Made by a program: the position numbers and the translations under genes
Origin: CAXBDP01 sp041689935
GTDB taxonomy: Bacteria > Bacteroidota > Bacteroidia > Cytophagales > Cyclobacteriaceae
Direction of reading: 5' to 3'
Length of the DNA stretch: 64,000 bases
Assembly (NCBI GenBank): GCA_041689935.1
Contig: JBDNFI010000028.1
Location: forward strand, 1-64,000
Notes under the pieces: model-generated
What the model saw: the letters and a program-made list of their open reading frames with translations, nothing else
Database searches by the model: none
Told to the model about the DNA's origin: nothing
Part shown: positions 7,184-16,122 of the stretch, in pieces
How positions within the stretch are numbered: position 1 is the first letter of the stretch
How the letters are laid out: each line of letters starts with the position of its first letter

Positions 7184-8295
7184 GCGCAGATCAGTCTATA
7201 GATAATGGCACAGATCCAGTAGCTAGTTTAAAATCATTTCTTGGATCTCCTATTATTAATGAAGGCGTTTTACAAGAAATCGCCGATTTTGAAACAGAAG
7301 TACTTGCTTCTGGGATAGTAGTATTCAGAAACGCTTTTAACATTGACCAAGAAATAATTCTAAAACACATAGACGACAATGCCGCGGAAGCCCATAAAAC
7401 TAGATGGGAATACGTAGTCGTTGATGGCATCCAATATGGGATTAATGAAGACGGCTTTAAGTACGCAATGGCTGATGTTCCGGCAGCTCCAATAAGATTG
7501 CTGCACCCGGTTACTTCAGAAACTCCAGAGAATGTAGCTTCTTTTTTTAATCATTTAGAAGATCAAATCTATAAATGCCTCTTAAAATATATTGATCATT
7601 ATCCATTAATGATAGGCAGTATATGGTGGAAAAATAGAGGCCACGTATTGAGATATGGAGATGGCGGAAGATTGGGGGCGCATGCTGACAACGATACCAA
7701 CTACAAGGTTACGAAAGGCGTCAGATATATGCCGAAGGGAATGGTAGCTTCTAGACAGACGTGTGGAGCTCTTCTTTATTTAAATGATTGTGTGGATACT
7801 GAAGAAGAACTTAACGGAAAAAATTTTACCAAAGGTTCATTAAAATTTATCCATCTAGGGGTATCGTATAAGCCAAGAAAGGGTGATATAATATTTTTCC
7901 CAACTAACTATATGGCTTCACATGAAGTAGAAACAATGGGCAAAGGAGTAAGATATAGCTACTTAACATTTTTCGGTCAAGGTAGCAGTGATGTCCCGGC
8001 CAATATCGTTATATCTGAAGTGGCAAAAAGCTTTCAGTGGTGTCCGGCGGTGTGGTTAGATAATATATATGATGATTATGATCTATATTGTAGGTCTCCT
8101 CATTCAATTTATAGCAACCCAAAAGACAATGGGGTCGAAATGGGATGGAATCCCATCTACCAGGGCAGAGAGGTTACGCAGTACGCCACAACACACGACG
8201 CGGAAGTCATAGAAAAACCAAGCGATAAATCAGATGTAGTTCCTAACGAGCAGGTAGCAGACGGACCATGCGGGACAGATCCCCATATAATATAG
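7180..8295 (+). CDS. 2-oxoglutarate/Fe(II) oxygenase, tandem paralogue 1
   Basis: 371 residues. Ligands H168 and D170 (GAHADNDTNY), H248 (ASHEVETMG), and R258 (GVRYSY). Shared with the next two genes are IWWKNRGHV, LLYLNDCVDTEEELNGKNF, YKPRKGDIIFFPTNYMA and the end of the core, FFGQGSS. A C-terminal tail of about 90 residues, absent from the shorter paralogues, ends in a Pro/Asp-rich stretch. ATGA overlap with the peroxidase-like gene indicates one transcript. This three-gene array arose by tandem duplication, with strong divergence of the N-terminal thirds. Likely a protein or small-molecule hydroxylase; substrate unknown. Confidence 0.85.
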   Translation: MSADQSIDNGTDPVASLKSFLGSPIINEGVLQEIADFETEVLASGIVVFRNAFNIDQEIILKHIDDNAAEAHKTRWEYVVVDGIQYGINEDGFKYAMADVPAAPIRLLHPVTSETPENVASFFNHLEDQIYKCLLKYIDHYPLMIGSIWWKNRGHVLRYGDGGRLGAHADNDTNYKVTKGVRYMPKGMVASRQTCGALLYLNDCVDTEEELNGKNFTKGSLKFIHLGVSYKPRKGDIIFFPTNYMASHEVETMGKGVRYSYLTFFGQGSSDVPANIVISEVAKSFQWCPAVWLDNIYDDYDLYCRSPHSIYSNPKDNGVEMGWNPIYQGREVTQYATTHDAEVIEKPSDKSDVVPNEQVADGPCGTDPHII

Positions 8296-8299
8296 AATT

Positions 8300-9232
8300 A
8301 TGTTAAGTAATATAACTATAAAAAATTTAGGTTCTGGTGTTATTCTTTTTGAAAACATTGTGTCCCCTAAAGAATGTGGAGAATTAATTCCATACTTGCG
8401 TTCCCTAAAACAAAAAGCCGTATTAGAAGATTACACAATAATTAAAGATGAAAATGGACAAAATGTCTATGCAATTAATAGAAGCGGGCATAGATATGCA
8501 ATAGAGGATATAGAAACTAGCTCAAGTCACATAATGAATTTTCTAGACAATAATGAATCTAAAGAAATCGAATTATTTTTTGAAGAATGTGAAAGAGCCT
8601 TTCAAAGAGCTTTAATGGAATATGTTACTTTATATCCAATGGTTCTTCCTAGCATTTGGTGGAGAACGCCAGCACACGTTCTAGCCTACGGTCCGAATAG
8701 CGATATGGGTCTGCATAGCGATAATGATATTAACTATCAGCCAGGGTTCGAGCCTGACTTGCAGGTGGCCACGAGAAGCGTTCTCAGTGCAATAATGTAT
8801 TTTAATGATTCCGTAAAAACAAAAGATGAAATTATTGAAAACGAATATGTAGGTGGAGAAATAGAATTTATTTATTTGGGCATAAAATACGCGCCGAAAG
8901 CAGGAGATCTATTGATGTTCCCATCAAATTTTCTTGCATGTCATGAAGTAAAAAAAAATCTATATGGAGAGAGATACGCATATGTTGGGTATTATTCGCA
9001 TGGTTCGGCGCAACCGGATAGAGGTATAACGATCAATAGTGAAGGGCTTCTGCTTGGTCGCCAAGGTCAAGTTTGGATGCCTAACGTGGTTGTGGATTAC
9101 TTAAAATTTTTAGAAGAAAAATATCCTGACAAAGATGAAGTTTTTCTAGCAAATAAACTTTTTCCAACAAGAAGATTGTATAATAGTACCAACACTCAAA
9201 AAGAGGTAGAATATGATAAACAAAGAAGTTGA
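8300..9232 (+). CDS. 2-oxoglutarate/Fe(II) oxygenase, tandem paralogue 2
   Basis: 310 residues. Ligands H139 and D141 (GLHSDNDINY), H215 (ACHEVKKN), R225 (GERYAYVG). The same framework as the genes on each side is visible: IWWRTPAHVLAYG, IMYFNDSVKT, KYAPKAGDLLMFPSNF. Its end overlaps the start of the third copy by 20 bases. Conservation of all four catalytic positions argues that it is an active enzyme and not a decaying duplicate. Confidence 0.85.
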   Translation: MLSNITIKNLGSGVILFENIVSPKECGELIPYLRSLKQKAVLEDYTIIKDENGQNVYAINRSGHRYAIEDIETSSSHIMNFLDNNESKEIELFFEECERAFQRALMEYVTLYPMVLPSIWWRTPAHVLAYGPNSDMGLHSDNDINYQPGFEPDLQVATRSVLSAIMYFNDSVKTKDEIIENEYVGGEIEFIYLGIKYAPKAGDLLMFPSNFLACHEVKKNLYGERYAYVGYYSHGSAQPDRGITINSEGLLLGRQGQVWMPNVVVDYLKFLEEKYPDKDEVFLANKLFPTRRLYNSTNTQKEVEYDKQRS

Positions 9233-10100
9233 AGGCCAGCATTTAGGTGGTGGCGTAGTATTGTATGAGGCCGCCATTGATTTTGATTTTGATTTTGCCA
9301 CAGATACATGTAGGGAGATAGTCGATAGAGAACGTAGCGCCATGTACAAGTTGGTTGTCCACCCGGAAACAAAAAGAGAAATGTATTTAAATAAAAGCGG
9401 TTATTACTTTGAGAAAGAATATATAGACCAAATGCCTGGCAGGGGATCCAGTGCACATCAGGATCCAAGACCTGAAGTTAAAGAGCTATTAAATTTTCTT
9501 GAAAAATCAAAAGATCATTACTTGTTAAAATATTTTGAAATGTTCCCATTAGCATTTAAGTGTGTTTGGTGGAAGGTTAAGAGTCACATAGTCTCTTATG
9601 AAAAAAATGTTTATCTTGGAATCCATTCTGATATTAGCGCAGACTATGTATATGGGTTACAGATTCCAATGGATCAATTAGCCACTAGAAATGTTATTAG
9701 CATAATAGTTTATTTTAACGATTCAGTTGATCTGGAATCTGAATTAGATGGTAAGAATTTTACTGGTGGGCATCATTATTTTAATTATTTAGATATCGAC
9801 TATAAACCAAAAAGGGGCGATATATTATTTTTCCCTTCAAATTATATGGCAGCCCATGAGGTAAAACCAGTAGGAGCAGGAACTAGGTTCAGCTATCTTG
9901 GTTGGTATAGTCAGGGGACCCCAAACAAAGAGGTAGGAGAAGCTGTCGTAGACCCCCTTCAGGACCCCGATGCTGCCAACGGTGCCACTAATCTTTATAT
10001 GCCAGAGCTAATAAGTGACTATAAGAAATTCTTAATAGACAGAGGACATTCCAAAAGCTCAGAACAATATTCTTTAATAGAATCCGGGAAGGGATATTAA
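9213..10100 (+). CDS. 2-oxoglutarate/Fe(II) oxygenase, tandem paralogue 3
   Basis: 295 residues. Ligands H138 and D140 (GIHSDISADY), H215 (AAHEVKPVG), R225 (GTRFSYLG). Paralogue motifs VWWKVKSHIVSYE, IVYFNDSVDLESELDGKNF and YKPKRGDILFFPSNYMA are closest to those of copy 1. The start lies inside the end of copy 2, with an AGAGG ribosome binding site within that gene. Last gene of the accessory block; a 72-base gap follows before the neck genes. Confidence 0.85.
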   Translation: MINKEVEGQHLGGGVVLYEAAIDFDFDFATDTCREIVDRERSAMYKLVVHPETKREMYLNKSGYYFEKEYIDQMPGRGSSAHQDPRPEVKELLNFLEKSKDHYLLKYFEMFPLAFKCVWWKVKSHIVSYEKNVYLGIHSDISADYVYGLQIPMDQLATRNVISIIVYFNDSVDLESELDGKNFTGGHHYFNYLDIDYKPKRGDILFFPSNYMAAHEVKPVGAGTRFSYLGWYSQGTPNKEVGEAVVDPLQDPDAANGATNLYMPELISDYKKFLIDRGHSKSSEQYSLIESGKGY

Positions 10101-10172
10101 AAATTTCCCATATACGATGGTTGAAGTAGCAAAAATATAGCACTACTATATCTAGCATAACCTGGAGGAAAA

Positions 10173-10544
10173 ATGAGATATAATGATTTAATAAGCTATA
10201 ATCAAGCTGGTATATCTTATACGGGAACGGTAGTAATTAAAATACAGGGTATACAAAATCCTGTTATATTAAATAATATTTCAGTTATTCTCGCTAAGCA
10301 ATATTTGGCTAGTTCTACCTTAACGACAATTGGCATAGTTAGTGTAAAAACTGCATTAGATGGTGTTGTTACAATGGAGGTGTTGAATCCTACCGACGCA
10401 ACTTTGACAACAATTGGTGTTATTAGCGTACAAGTTGGGCTAAATGGTCTCGTTACAATAGAGACATTAAACGATACCGCAGCAGCTTTAATCGGCGCAC
10501 AAAGTATTACAATTCATTCTGACACACTAGTAAGTGTTGGTTAG
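10173..10544 (+). CDS. Small virion protein with two internal repeats
   Basis: 123 residues with a strong ribosome binding site (TGGAGG). The N-terminus RYNDLISYNQAGISYTGT looks like the opening of phage fibre or decoration proteins. Residues about 49-115 hold two copies of a 35-residue beta unit: TLTTIGIVSVKTALDGVVTM and TLTTIGVISVQVGLNGLVTI. It heads the neck gene cluster, so a head- or neck-associated decoration protein is the best guess. Confidence 0.5.
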   Translation: MRYNDLISYNQAGISYTGTVVIKIQGIQNPVILNNISVILAKQYLASSTLTTIGIVSVKTALDGVVTMEVLNPTDATLTTIGVISVQVGLNGLVTIETLNDTAAALIGAQSITIHSDTLVSVG

Positions 10545-10571
10545 CAATTATTATTTTAGATTGAGGATAAA

Positions 10572-11426
10572 ATGGCAGATATTTTAGTAAACGACATAGT
10601 TCGTTTGAGGGTTAAGTTCGTTGACATAGGTCAGGATGGCTCGCAGGTTAATGCAGATGTATCTGCTGTGTTATTAAAGATATATAATTCTGATAATTTA
10701 CAAATTTTGTCAGTGACACCCATAAGTGTTAATGCTTCAGAATATTACTATGACTATTCCCCATCTTTGGCCGGAGTCTATAAAGTAACATTTTCCGGTA
10801 TTAAGACCAGTGGGGCAACCATAGTTGTTAATCAACAAGTATATGTTAGTACATCATCCCTAGAATATAAACCTACAATAAATCTTAAAGAAAATGAAGT
10901 AATTACGTTTGCCGCAGATATCGAACCAGTATATCTCGACCCAGAATTATTGCTCCCATTTTTTCCTGACGTATCCTTATTAGAAATAGGTGAGTTAATA
11001 TATTCCGCATCGCTTGAAGTAAAGAGTATCTACAAACTGCTTGATACCGAAAATGGGGATAATATACCATTTACGGCTTTGGAATACATTAGAGCATCAA
11101 CTTGTTGTGAACTAACAAGAGCTTATGGTAATGGTGGAGACGATGAATTATCAATAAGATTGGGCGACTTATCCGTAACTAATAGAAGTCTACCAAGAAA
11201 TACATTGAGCAGGGCAAACGCAACGACATGGTGCCAGATTGCGGCAGTTCTCAGAAAAGAAATGCTAACCGCTAAAACTGGTATTAGAGCCGTGCAACCA
11301 AAGGGGCTTCCAACAATGCCAACAATTGGCGCAGGTAATAATATGGATCCGTATACCGGCCTATTTGCCTACCAATCTTCAGGGGCAAACCCTATCCCTA
11401 GTAGAAAAATAAGAAAGTATGATTAG
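10572..11426 (+). CDS. Putative neck / head-tail connector protein with N-terminal Ig-like domain
   Basis: 284 residues. The first 95 or so residues are beta-rich and Ig-like (LAGVYKVTFSGIKTSGATIV). Residues about 110-210 are helical (LEIGELIYSASLEVKSIYKL, then ALEYIRASTCCELTRAYG), resembling head-tail adaptor proteins of the gp6/gp15 connector type. It overlaps the next gene by 8 bases, and that gene looks like a head closure protein. This order (adaptor, stopper, terminator, sheath, tube) is standard in tailed phages. Assignment is by fold pattern and context only. Confidence 0.5.
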   Translation: MADILVNDIVRLRVKFVDIGQDGSQVNADVSAVLLKIYNSDNLQILSVTPISVNASEYYYDYSPSLAGVYKVTFSGIKTSGATIVVNQQVYVSTSSLEYKPTINLKENEVITFAADIEPVYLDPELLLPFFPDVSLLEIGELIYSASLEVKSIYKLLDTENGDNIPFTALEYIRASTCCELTRAYGNGGDDELSIRLGDLSVTNRSLPRNTLSRANATTWCQIAAVLRKEMLTAKTGIRAVQPKGLPTMPTIGAGNNMDPYTGLFAYQSSGANPIPSRKIRKYD

Positions 11427-11796
11427 TCTAAAAACAACTTTTGATGGGATTTTGGCTAAATGGGGTCATAATGTTATGATCCAAAGACTTTGTGATCCAA
11501 AGACTATGGAATATAGCAGCAGGCTTCAGAGATATACTACCAGATCCATATATCCGGGATCCCAGGCATTCGCGAATTTATTGCAGGAAAAACCACAAGG
11601 CTTAACAGTTAGTTCAGAAATAATTTACTATTTTCAAGATTCAGTTAATCCAAAATCTGGTGACAGAGTTTATGAAGATATGCCAGGAACACTGCCCGAC
11701 GAGATATATAATATAGACTTTGCTGCCCCGGTAAAAGGTAAGGGTGGAAAAATAGTTTATTGGGTTGCTGGCGCTACAAGGGAGAGTACTAAATAA
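11419..11796 (+). CDS. Putative head-tail joining / head closure protein
   Basis: 125 residues, a small beta-rich protein. The opening FDGILAKWGHNVMIQRLCD is typical of neck stopper proteins in contractile-tailed phages, and YYFQDSVNPKSGDRVYEDMP fits the beta-barrel. The stop overlaps the ATG of the sheath-like gene (TAATG). Position between the adaptor and the sheath/terminator genes supports the call. Confidence 0.5.
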   Translation: MISLKTTFDGILAKWGHNVMIQRLCDPKTMEYSSRLQRYTTRSIYPGSQAFANLLQEKPQGLTVSSEIIYYFQDSVNPKSGDRVYEDMPGTLPDEIYNIDFAAPVKGKGGKIVYWVAGATRESTK

Positions 11797-13859
11797 TGAT
11801 GAAAGTAGTTAATGGACAGGCGATTAGATTCCGTTTTGGTTTTGTCATGGACGGGATCTTTTTTAATCCCTTATCCGACAGTTCCCCGGTTGATGTACAC
11901 GCTACGGTTATTAGGGGCCAAAACGGTAGTGGGAATATAATCAAATCCACAGTTTCTTTAATCAATTCTAGCTATAGGATAATTTCAGTACAGGCGAATG
12001 GCACAAGCCCTACGTTCACATTTGATGTAAACCATAAATTAATTCTTGGTAATTCTATCCAGGTTTATGGAATTGGCGGAGGATATGATTCAATTTATAA
12101 TATAGCTTCAGTTATTAGCTCTACTGAAGTAGTAGCCCAGAGAACAGAGGACGCTAGTTTAAATTTATCTTCTTATAACTCAGGTGGTAATAGTGCTAGA
12201 GCTACTTTAATAAATGAAAATTATTTTGTTAGAATTTCTGAATCAGAATATAATTTTGTTTATACAGTGCCACAAGGGTTATTCGGTGGAATATATACAC
12301 TTGTCATAGAAACTATAAATGGTATTAAGACTCAAACCATAGAACATATTTTTCAAGTGGCTCCTCAACAGTCGACAAAAACTGGAATTATTAAACATAA
12401 AAAGATAAAAGATAATGTAGTAACACTAACTACACAATATGCTCACGGTTTAACCGTTGGGAGCTTTGTTAGCGTATTGTCTATAGATAATAAAATAGAT
12501 GGAAGCTATTATATATCAGATATTACAGCTGAAAATAAATTTTCTTTTAAGTTAAATGCGACAATGGTAGAAGAAGATGTGGCAATCTTCGGCAACTATG
12601 TAGGCAACCAAATAGTCGGAGTATCAGGACAATTAACAGGTCCAACCAGAGGTACCTCAATTTCCTATAGACCAATTTATGATTCAATGGAATTGTATAG
12701 TACAAATTCCATTCTACTTATAGGCCATAGCGATGGATTAGAGCTAAACGAAATAACAAAAATAAACTCAATGCAAGAAGCGACAAATATATTAGGGGCA
12801 AATTTGAACTCTCCTCTTTTAAGAGGGGTATATGATGCCTATAGCTGTGGAGCAAGAAATATTTTTGTTGTAGCTGCTGCACCGATGTCTGAATATATAG
12901 ATGATGTAGAACAAAGATTGGACGATAATGATTCTCTAATTTCAGAAATTACAGAAGAGCCAATAAATTTTTATGAAAAATATTATGAAAGACTTCAAAA
13001 AACATATTTAGCGATAAAAGATTATGATTTAATAGATATCATTGTGCCATTAGAGGTTTCTATAATAAAAACTGGGAATGTTGACTTCGTAACACAGTTA
13101 GCTTATTATTGTTATGATTTTAATAATACTACTGGCTTTGTACAGTTAGGGATTATTGGCTCAAGATCAAGCGGAATAAAAGATTCAGACATAGCTATTT
13201 TAGAAAGTAATCCAATCTTCAAAAATAAATTAACCGCCTACGCATCTGATGGTCAAATATTTTCAGACGCAGGAAGATATATAATACCGATATATGGAGA
13301 ATTAACTTTTAGTCATGTTGGCTTTAATCGAGCATACACAAGTAGTGCAGCAGCAGCATTTGCTGGTGCGATGTCTTCAAATCCAGTTTACAATGGTATG
13401 ATAAGGAAAAGAATATCGGGAGCTTTTTCCGTTTTCGGCGCCAATCTTTCAAGTGATTCTTTAGTAAGATTGGACAATCTTGGTATTAACGCTATCTATA
13501 GAAGTAGAAGAGCGACAAGGGGCAACCCATATGAAGCATATGTATCAAATGATTACACAATGGCGAATACTTTGAGCACTTTTACGAAAGCACCTCAGAT
13601 GAGATTGGTGGCAATGGTAATCAATGAGATAAAATCTATATCAAATGACGGACTAGGAAAAAGCGCAGAAGATAAAGTCACCGATCAAGTAAAGACAATG
13701 TTAAAATCATTAGTAGCATTTGGTGCAATAAAAAATTATTCCCTGCAAGCCTATGGTTCTAAGGTGGAAAGAGGTCATCTAATATTTGAAATAACTCTTC
13801 TTTCTTCTTTGGGTTTAAAAAATATTAACTTTTCTGTAGCTACAGGACCAGGAGCATAA
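11796..13859 (+). CDS. Tail sheath-like protein (first copy, with extra N-terminal domains)
   Basis: 687 residues. The C-terminal part (about 560-687), with DNLGINAIYRSRRATRG, MRLVAMVINEIKSISNDGLG and a final strand-rich stretch ending ATGPGA, has the pattern of the sheath C-terminal domain, where an extended strand handshakes with neighbouring subunits. The middle (YYERLQKTYLAIKDYDLIDI) fits the sheath core. The first 280 residues are additional beta domains, including a segment resembling fibre modules. A second, shorter sheath protein follows at 14779, so this one may be a specialised ring (neck-proximal or baseplate-proximal) or a decorated sheath variant. Confidence 0.65.
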   Translation: MMKVVNGQAIRFRFGFVMDGIFFNPLSDSSPVDVHATVIRGQNGSGNIIKSTVSLINSSYRIISVQANGTSPTFTFDVNHKLILGNSIQVYGIGGGYDSIYNIASVISSTEVVAQRTEDASLNLSSYNSGGNSARATLINENYFVRISESEYNFVYTVPQGLFGGIYTLVIETINGIKTQTIEHIFQVAPQQSTKTGIIKHKKIKDNVVTLTTQYAHGLTVGSFVSVLSIDNKIDGSYYISDITAENKFSFKLNATMVEEDVAIFGNYVGNQIVGVSGQLTGPTRGTSISYRPIYDSMELYSTNSILLIGHSDGLELNEITKINSMQEATNILGANLNSPLLRGVYDAYSCGARNIFVVAAAPMSEYIDDVEQRLDDNDSLISEITEEPINFYEKYYERLQKTYLAIKDYDLIDIIVPLEVSIIKTGNVDFVTQLAYYCYDFNNTTGFVQLGIIGSRSSGIKDSDIAILESNPIFKNKLTAYASDGQIFSDAGRYIIPIYGELTFSHVGFNRAYTSSAAAAFAGAMSSNPVYNGMIRKRISGAFSVFGANLSSDSLVRLDNLGINAIYRSRRATRGNPYEAYVSNDYTMANTLSTFTKAPQMRLVAMVINEIKSISNDGLGKSAEDKVTDQVKTMLKSLVAFGAIKNYSLQAYGSKVERGHLIFEITLLSSLGLKNINFSVATGPGA

Positions 13860-13860
13860 T

Positions 13861-14667
13861 ATGGCATCGTCTTTCCCTTTTCCTAATAGGTTCGATTCAG
13901 ATTCGGGGAATGAAGGTAAATGGGGATGGAGTGCAGCCCTTAGACTAAGAGAGCCCCGATACATAAATGACAGTGATTCCAGAAGATTAAAAGCAGATGG
14001 TAATTTAAGCTATTTGCAATTTATAGAACTAGTCAGAAGACTATGGGAAAACTCATATCCCGAAATTCCACTTGTCTCCAATTATGGTGGGGCATATGCC
14101 TCCTACCCCTGTATAGCCTATGGTATGGAGCTTAAAAGACCACATAACCAAGAGCCTAAATTAAGATATAGGGATAAGACTTTAGGCGAAGACGGAAAAT
14201 ATTATATTATAGAAGGGCAGAAATTCCAAAACGTTGTCTCTTTTGCCATAATGACAGAAGCCGATAGGGGAAAAATCAAAGGAGATGACCAAGAATATAT
14301 AGGTGCAGAAGTCGCAGATAGAATAATAGAGATATTTGAAGACTTTATGCTTGAATATACTCCTGTTTTTAAAAGATTGGGAGCTCAAGAATTTGTTTAT
14401 GCGAGAAGGTTGGCTGATAGTGAAATTAATATGGATCAGACAGATGTTGTAAAAAGAACTGTGACCTATTTATTAACTACTGAAAAGTTGGTTGCTACTG
14501 CGGTAGACAGAATCGAAAAGATTACAACGGATATAAGATTATGGATTGCCTATGAGCAAGATATAGTCGATTCGGCAGCAGCTACTCCTCAGTTTAATGT
14601 AAAATATGATGAAAATTTTGATGTGAACATAGTTGATCTTTATCAGGGTGCGACACCTAATTCTTAG
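13861..14667 (+). CDS. Probable tail terminator / neck protein
   Basis: 268 residues lying between the two sheath genes, where tail terminators are usual. Residues 45-140 contain YLQFIELVRRLWENSYPEIP and FQNVVSFAIMTEADRG, and then helices with VADRIIEIFEDFMLEY, a pattern of gp15/gpU-like terminator proteins that form a ring capping the tube. The C-terminus carries two ATPQ/ATPN tripeptides of the kind enriched in the gene at 52920. Function is assigned from position and general pattern. Confidence 0.5.
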   Translation: MASSFPFPNRFDSDSGNEGKWGWSAALRLREPRYINDSDSRRLKADGNLSYLQFIELVRRLWENSYPEIPLVSNYGGAYASYPCIAYGMELKRPHNQEPKLRYRDKTLGEDGKYYIIEGQKFQNVVSFAIMTEADRGKIKGDDQEYIGAEVADRIIEIFEDFMLEYTPVFKRLGAQEFVYARRLADSEINMDQTDVVKRTVTYLLTTEKLVATAVDRIEKITTDIRLWIAYEQDIVDSAAATPQFNVKYDENFDVNIVDLYQGATPNS

Positions 14668-14778
14668 GGTTTCATAAATAGATTAGATACTTCTAAATGT
14701 AGTTAGTTTCTATATCATGGTCATTACTATATGTTTCGAGTTAAACGATAAATTCGCTAGCCGGAGGTTAAAAATAAC
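14668..14778 (+). promoter_or_regulatory. Leader region before the sheath gene
   Basis: A 111-base gap before one of the most highly expressed virion genes. It begins with TTTCATAAATAG, one mismatch from the late-promoter octamer TATAAATA, about 100 bases before the ATG. Later it has atatcatggtcattactata, similar in wording to a stretch before 6009 (atcatggtatactta) and one before 18815 (atatggtatactgta), suggesting a shared promoter or operator. A CCGGAGG ribosome binding site precedes the start. Confidence 0.4.
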
Positions 14779-16062
14779 ATGGCTCTACCAGGTGTAAGAA
14801 CAATAATTAAAGATCGCTTTTATAGCATTTCTCGTCAGGATAGTCCTGTCGGCCCAAGAATTGTAGTATTGGCGAAAAGAACCACAGACACAGGTACGGG
14901 TAATGTAGCTGACCTTGACGTGGTTCTCTGCACGAATGAACAAGACGTCATAACCGCATTTGGCGTAGACTCAGCATGCCATAGATCATTCGTTGAATTA
15001 ATTGCAGGAGGCGCCGAAAGAATTTATATGGTTCCATTGCCATCTGATACTGTTTTCAACCATTCTGATGCAACGATAACAAGCACTAACGCTGGTGGGA
15101 GTATCTTTAATACTATGTTTATAGCAGCAGAAGCAGCACAACCAGATATGATACTTGCCTGGGGACGCGGTGGACACCCATATGACTGGGATCTGCAGGG
15201 CGCAACTCCAAATGCTAGTACAGTTGATTCTGAATTTGGCTTCTATGCCAATAACAGCGCAACAGTAGCCAACAGTTGGGTTCTTAAAATAGGAGCAGCT
15301 GTACAGAGAATAAGTCAAGACACACATCCAGTTTTTGCAGTTATAGGCCTTAAGCCTTATTCTGGGACTAATGAGGTTATGACACCGGGTCAGGTATCTA
15401 TTCACTTAGCAGCTACTGCTTTAGCTTCAAGAGATAGCGATGTTTTGGTCACGGATCAAGTCGATAACGTTAGCTATAAGCTTAAGGGAGTTGGCAGATC
15501 GGTTGTCGTCGTTGGCACCGAGCTCAGACCATCTAACTATCCAGTATCTTGGGGTTATGCAAATGGAGTTTCTGCTTTTGCCGCTGCATTAAGTAGAATG
15601 GCCGCTTATACATCAACGATAAATAAGACTGTATATAATATAGCTTCACTAAGGTATAACCCAAGTAAAGCAGCGCTAACAAGCTTAACGAGCAAGGGCG
15701 TTAACTGTGTACTTCTGAACTTCAATAAGGCGCCAATCTTTTCAGATGGATTGACATTTGCAGGAGCAGATTCGGACTATACGAGATTGACAACATTGAG
15801 AATCATTAACGAGGCGACATTAGTAGTGCGCCAAAGCTGCCAAAAATATATCGGTCAGCCTTCAACGATACAGGTTAGAAACTCAATGGAAACATCTATT
15901 ACTTCAGCCCTTAGAGGCATGCAGCAATTAGGAGCTATTTTAGATAGCGATTTTGCCATCAGATATATTGCTAATGAGAGTAAGGCTTTGATAGACCTGG
16001 TGATCACACCGGCATTTGAACTTAGAAATATTGAAGTTCAAATCTCAGTTGCACTTGGTTAA
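14779..16062 (+). CDS. Tail sheath protein
   Basis: 427 residues. The N-terminus MALPGVRTIIKDRFYSIS is the classical sheath opening, followed by GPRIVVLAKRT and a variable surface domain. The C-terminal 130 residues (RIINEATLVVRQSCQKYIGQ, IQVRNSMETSITSALRGMQQ and a closing strand-rich section) are the conserved sheath fold. It has its own leader and strong ribosome binding site, and directly precedes the tail tube gene, the invariable sheath-tube pair of contractile tails. Codon use is more GC-rich and regular than elsewhere, consistent with high expression. Confidence 0.9.
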   Translation: MALPGVRTIIKDRFYSISRQDSPVGPRIVVLAKRTTDTGTGNVADLDVVLCTNEQDVITAFGVDSACHRSFVELIAGGAERIYMVPLPSDTVFNHSDATITSTNAGGSIFNTMFIAAEAAQPDMILAWGRGGHPYDWDLQGATPNASTVDSEFGFYANNSATVANSWVLKIGAAVQRISQDTHPVFAVIGLKPYSGTNEVMTPGQVSIHLAATALASRDSDVLVTDQVDNVSYKLKGVGRSVVVVGTELRPSNYPVSWGYANGVSAFAAALSRMAAYTSTINKTVYNIASLRYNPSKAALTSLTSKGVNCVLLNFNKAPIFSDGLTFAGADSDYTRLTTLRIINEATLVVRQSCQKYIGQPSTIQVRNSMETSITSALRGMQQLGAILDSDFAIRYIANESKALIDLVITPAFELRNIEVQISVALG

Positions 16063-16122
16063 TCAAATATAAAAACAAATACACACACACACTGCACTTT
16101 ATATACCGATTAGGAGGGTACT

